Source: Halanaerobiales bacterium (GTDB lineage Bacteria; Bacillota_F; Halanaerobiia; Halanaerobiales; DTU029). Taken from it: a stretch of DNA of 15,252 nucleotides. The notes under the pieces are model-generated. The model was not told the origin of the DNA and did no database searches. It worked only from the letters and a program-made list of their open reading frames with translations. Each line of letters opens with the position of its first letter. Position 1 is the stretch's first letter. A program made the position numbers and the translations under genes. The stretch is from assembly GCA_016278415.1 (NCBI GenBank), contig JADQBV010000360.1, forward strand, positions 1 through 15,252. Reading direction: 5' to 3'. This document shows positions 13,502 through 15,252 of the stretch, piece after piece.

Positions 13502-15252
13502 TGTATTAAAAAATAACTTAGATAAAAAAAATATAAGCAAAAACCGTCTATGGATAAATGACAGGGGAGTAATAATATTATCTTTACTAACTATCTTTTT
13601 ATTAAGTAATATAGCTTTTGCTACAGGAATACCAGTTAATGTTATAAAACCAGAATTGAAGGATATAGAAGATGTTAAATTAGTAAATAGTAAAATTGAG
13701 CCATATCAAGATCTAAATCTTTCTTCTAAAATTGGAGGAATTATTAAGAAAGTCAATATTGAAATAGGACAATATGTGGAAAAGGGTCAGGCATTAATTG
13801 AATTTGAACAGGATGATATTAAAATACAGCTTCAACAGGCTGAAGCCGCTTTACAAATAGCCAGGTCTAATCATCAAAAATTATTAAAAGGGGCTACAGC
13901 TGAGCAGGTAAAGATTGCTGAAACAGCTGTGAAACAGGCTAATTCAGCATTGGAGATAGCTAAAGCCAACTATAAAATGATGAAAGATGGTGCAAGTCAA
14001 GAGGATATGGATAGCATGAAAGCCCAATATCAACAAGCCCTTTCATCTTATGAAGGTGCTAAAAATAATCTAGAACTGCTTGAATCCTCTTATACAGATA
14101 GGACTATGCAAAAGCAGCAGTTAATTGCTGCTGATACTCAGTTAAAATCAGCTAAAAAACAGGTAGAAGTCGCATCCCAAAGGTTAGAGCAAGCCAAGAT
14201 AGGGTTAAACCAGGCAAAGAACGGACTTGAACAGGCATATAATGAGTATAAAAGGATTGAGTATCTATACCAGGAGAACGTGGCAACAAAGCAGCAATAT
14301 GAGATGGTAGAAAATCAATATCAAAATGCCCAGTCTGCTGTAGAAAATGCTCAGACTTCTGTAGAAAGTGCTAGAATAGCTAAAGAGCAGGCAGACGTGA
14401 GTTATCAAGGTGCTCAGAAAAATTATACATTGTCAAAGGATACTTTTAATAATCCTACTCAGCTAGAGCAGCAATTAGCTGCAGCAAGGACTCAGCTAGA
14501 AGTAGCTGAAGCCAACAAAATAATGGCAAAGGCAAATCTAGATAAAGTAAAAAAAGGTGCCCGTAAGGAAGAATTAACTACTGCACAGGCAAATGTAGAG
14601 CAGGCTGAGAGTGCTCTAGTACGGGCTGAGACCCAACTGGAGCAAGTAAATAATGGTGCAACTGAAGAGGATCGCAATATTAGCGAGGCTAATATGAAGC
14701 AAGCGGAGGCCGCTTTAAAAAGAGCTAGAAAGGCACTATCAGATACTATAATAAAAAGTCCTATCAGTGGTATAGTGGCCCAGCTGAACTTTGATGCTGG
14801 TGAAATGGCTGGACCTGGAACACCCTTAGTAAATCTAGTTAATTTAGATAAAGTATATATAAAAGCAGAGCTTACTGCAGATCAATTGGTTAATATAGAA
14901 AAAGGAGATAATGTTAAAGCAAGAATACTTGCTTATCAAGATAAATATCTTTCTGGTATTATTGAATACATTAGTCCAGTTGCAGACCCAAGATCACAGG
15001 CCTTTATTATAAAAGTTTTAGCAGATAATCCTGATAACAAAATAAAAGGTGGGATGTTTGCCGATTTATATTTAACAAGAAATGTTATTGAAGATGCACT
15101 TGTAATACCAATAGAGGCAGTTATGAATCTTGGAAGCAACCCATATATATATATTGTCAATAATGGAAAAGCTGTAAAAAGGTCAATAGAAGTGGGCATA
15201 GCTAATGACGTAGAGGTAGCAGTCCTGGAAGGTATAACTCAGAAAGACCAGG
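13494..15252 (+). CDS. Periplasmic adaptor (HlyD/AcrA-type membrane fusion protein), cut by the window edge
   Basis: The frame is open from ATG 13494 to the right edge (586 codons and one base), so the C-terminus is missing. An N-terminal hydrophobic segment (26-43) ends in AFA and may be a signal peptide or anchor; no lipobox is seen. Lipoyl-like half motifs are at about 73-104 (GGIIKKVNIEIGQYVEKGQA) and 419-450 (KSPISGIVAQLNFDAGE), and a beta-barrel with DALVIPIEAV (534-543) follows. Between the halves lie about 310 Gln/Ala-rich helical residues. The docking tip is R254, L258, T265, with the AcrA RLS spacing (Thr for Ser). Gly-Ala breaks at G133, G166, G355 and G388 are symmetric about the tip. 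AGGGGG (13479-13484) sets the start, which overlaps tolC by 8 bp. The missing pump, RND or ABC, should follow. Confidence 0.92.
   Translation, partial: MNSVLKNNLDKKNISKNRLWINDRGVIILSLLTIFLLSNIAFATGIPVNVIKPELKDIEDVKLVNSKIEPYQDLNLSSKIGGIIKKVNIEIGQYVEKGQALIEFEQDDIKIQLQQAEAALQIARSNHQKLLKGATAEQVKIAETAVKQANSALEIAKANYKMMKDGASQEDMDSMKAQYQQALSSYEGAKNNLELLESSYTDRTMQKQQLIAADTQLKSAKKQVEVASQRLEQAKIGLNQAKNGLEQAYNEYKRIEYLYQENVATKQQYEMVENQYQNAQSAVENAQTSVESARIAKEQADVSYQGAQKNYTLSKDTFNNPTQLEQQLAAARTQLEVAEANKIMAKANLDKVKKGARKEELTTAQANVEQAESALVRAETQLEQVNNGATEEDRNISEANMKQAEAALKRARKALSDTIIKSPISGIVAQLNFDAGEMAGPGTPLVNLVNLDKVYIKAELTADQLVNIEKGDNVKARILAYQDKYLSGIIEYISPVADPRSQAFIIKVLADNPDNKIKGGMFADLYLTRNVIEDALVIPIEAVMNLGSNPYIYIVNNGKAVKRSIEVGIANDVEVAVLEGITQKDQ

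Noticed and set aside
13881..14717. DNA-level tandem repeat in the adaptor gene
   Set aside because: The repeated motifs are recognisable only in the protein; the nucleotide sequences have diverged, so this is an old duplication or convergent coiled-coil pattern rather than a recent repeat.
14492..15199. Minus-strand open frames within the adaptor gene
   Set aside because: The plus-strand frame encodes a clear HlyD/AcrA-type protein through this region; the antisense frames are by-products of its repetitive Ala/Gln codons.

Overview
The window looks like the chromosome of a low-GC, diderm (outer-membrane-bearing) Firmicute, most likely Halanaerobiales or a relative. This is inferred from the very AT-rich intergenic DNA, strong AGGGG/AGGAGG ribosome binding sites, frequent GTG starts, Firmicute-like promoters and a LacI regulator, combined with a TolC-type outer membrane channel and a solute-binding protein that has a plain signal peptide and no lipobox. 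The species cannot be named from the sequence alone.

Layout, all genes on the + strand: (1) 1-54 is the end of ribosomal protein S9 (rpsI), with its terminator at 170-207. (2) 208-815 has no gene; it holds a near-consensus promoter, a LacI-type operator and a structured 5' leader of about 290 nt. (3) 816-6365 is a complete five-gene ABC importer of the Opp/Dpp family (binding protein, two permeases, two ATPases). A strong hairpin follows the binding-protein gene and a good terminator closes the operon. (4) 6611-7651 is a LacI/GalR repressor with its own promoter. (5) A second copy of the same operator lies at 7711-7727, ahead of a GH42-like intracellular glycoside hydrolase (7930-10014) and a class I mannose-6-phosphate-isomerase-like protein (10038-11150), which are followed by a terminator. 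(6) 11413-15252 is a separate efflux operon: a TetR regulator whose promoter abuts a 20-bp inverted repeat, a TolC-family channel, and a periplasmic adaptor that runs off the right edge.

How the genes fit together: regions 2-5 read as one sugar-uptake regulon. An oligosaccharide would be imported by a transporter that looks like a peptide transporter, cleaved in the cytoplasm by the GH42-like enzyme, and at least one product would enter central metabolism through a mannose-6-phosphate-isomerase-like step. The LacI protein would control it through two near-identical operators (shared TTTAGTAAAACG, then C or T, then TTT) about 7.2 kb apart. The sugar is not identified; the isomerase favours a mannose-containing one. 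Region 6 is probably a tripartite drug or toxin exporter whose inner-membrane pump lies beyond the window.

The most unusual observation is in the adaptor protein. Its helical arms are very long (about 150 residues each) and carry four Gly-Ala helix-break motifs placed symmetrically about the predicted TolC-docking tip. No CRISPR array, insertion sequence, tRNA or rRNA was found.
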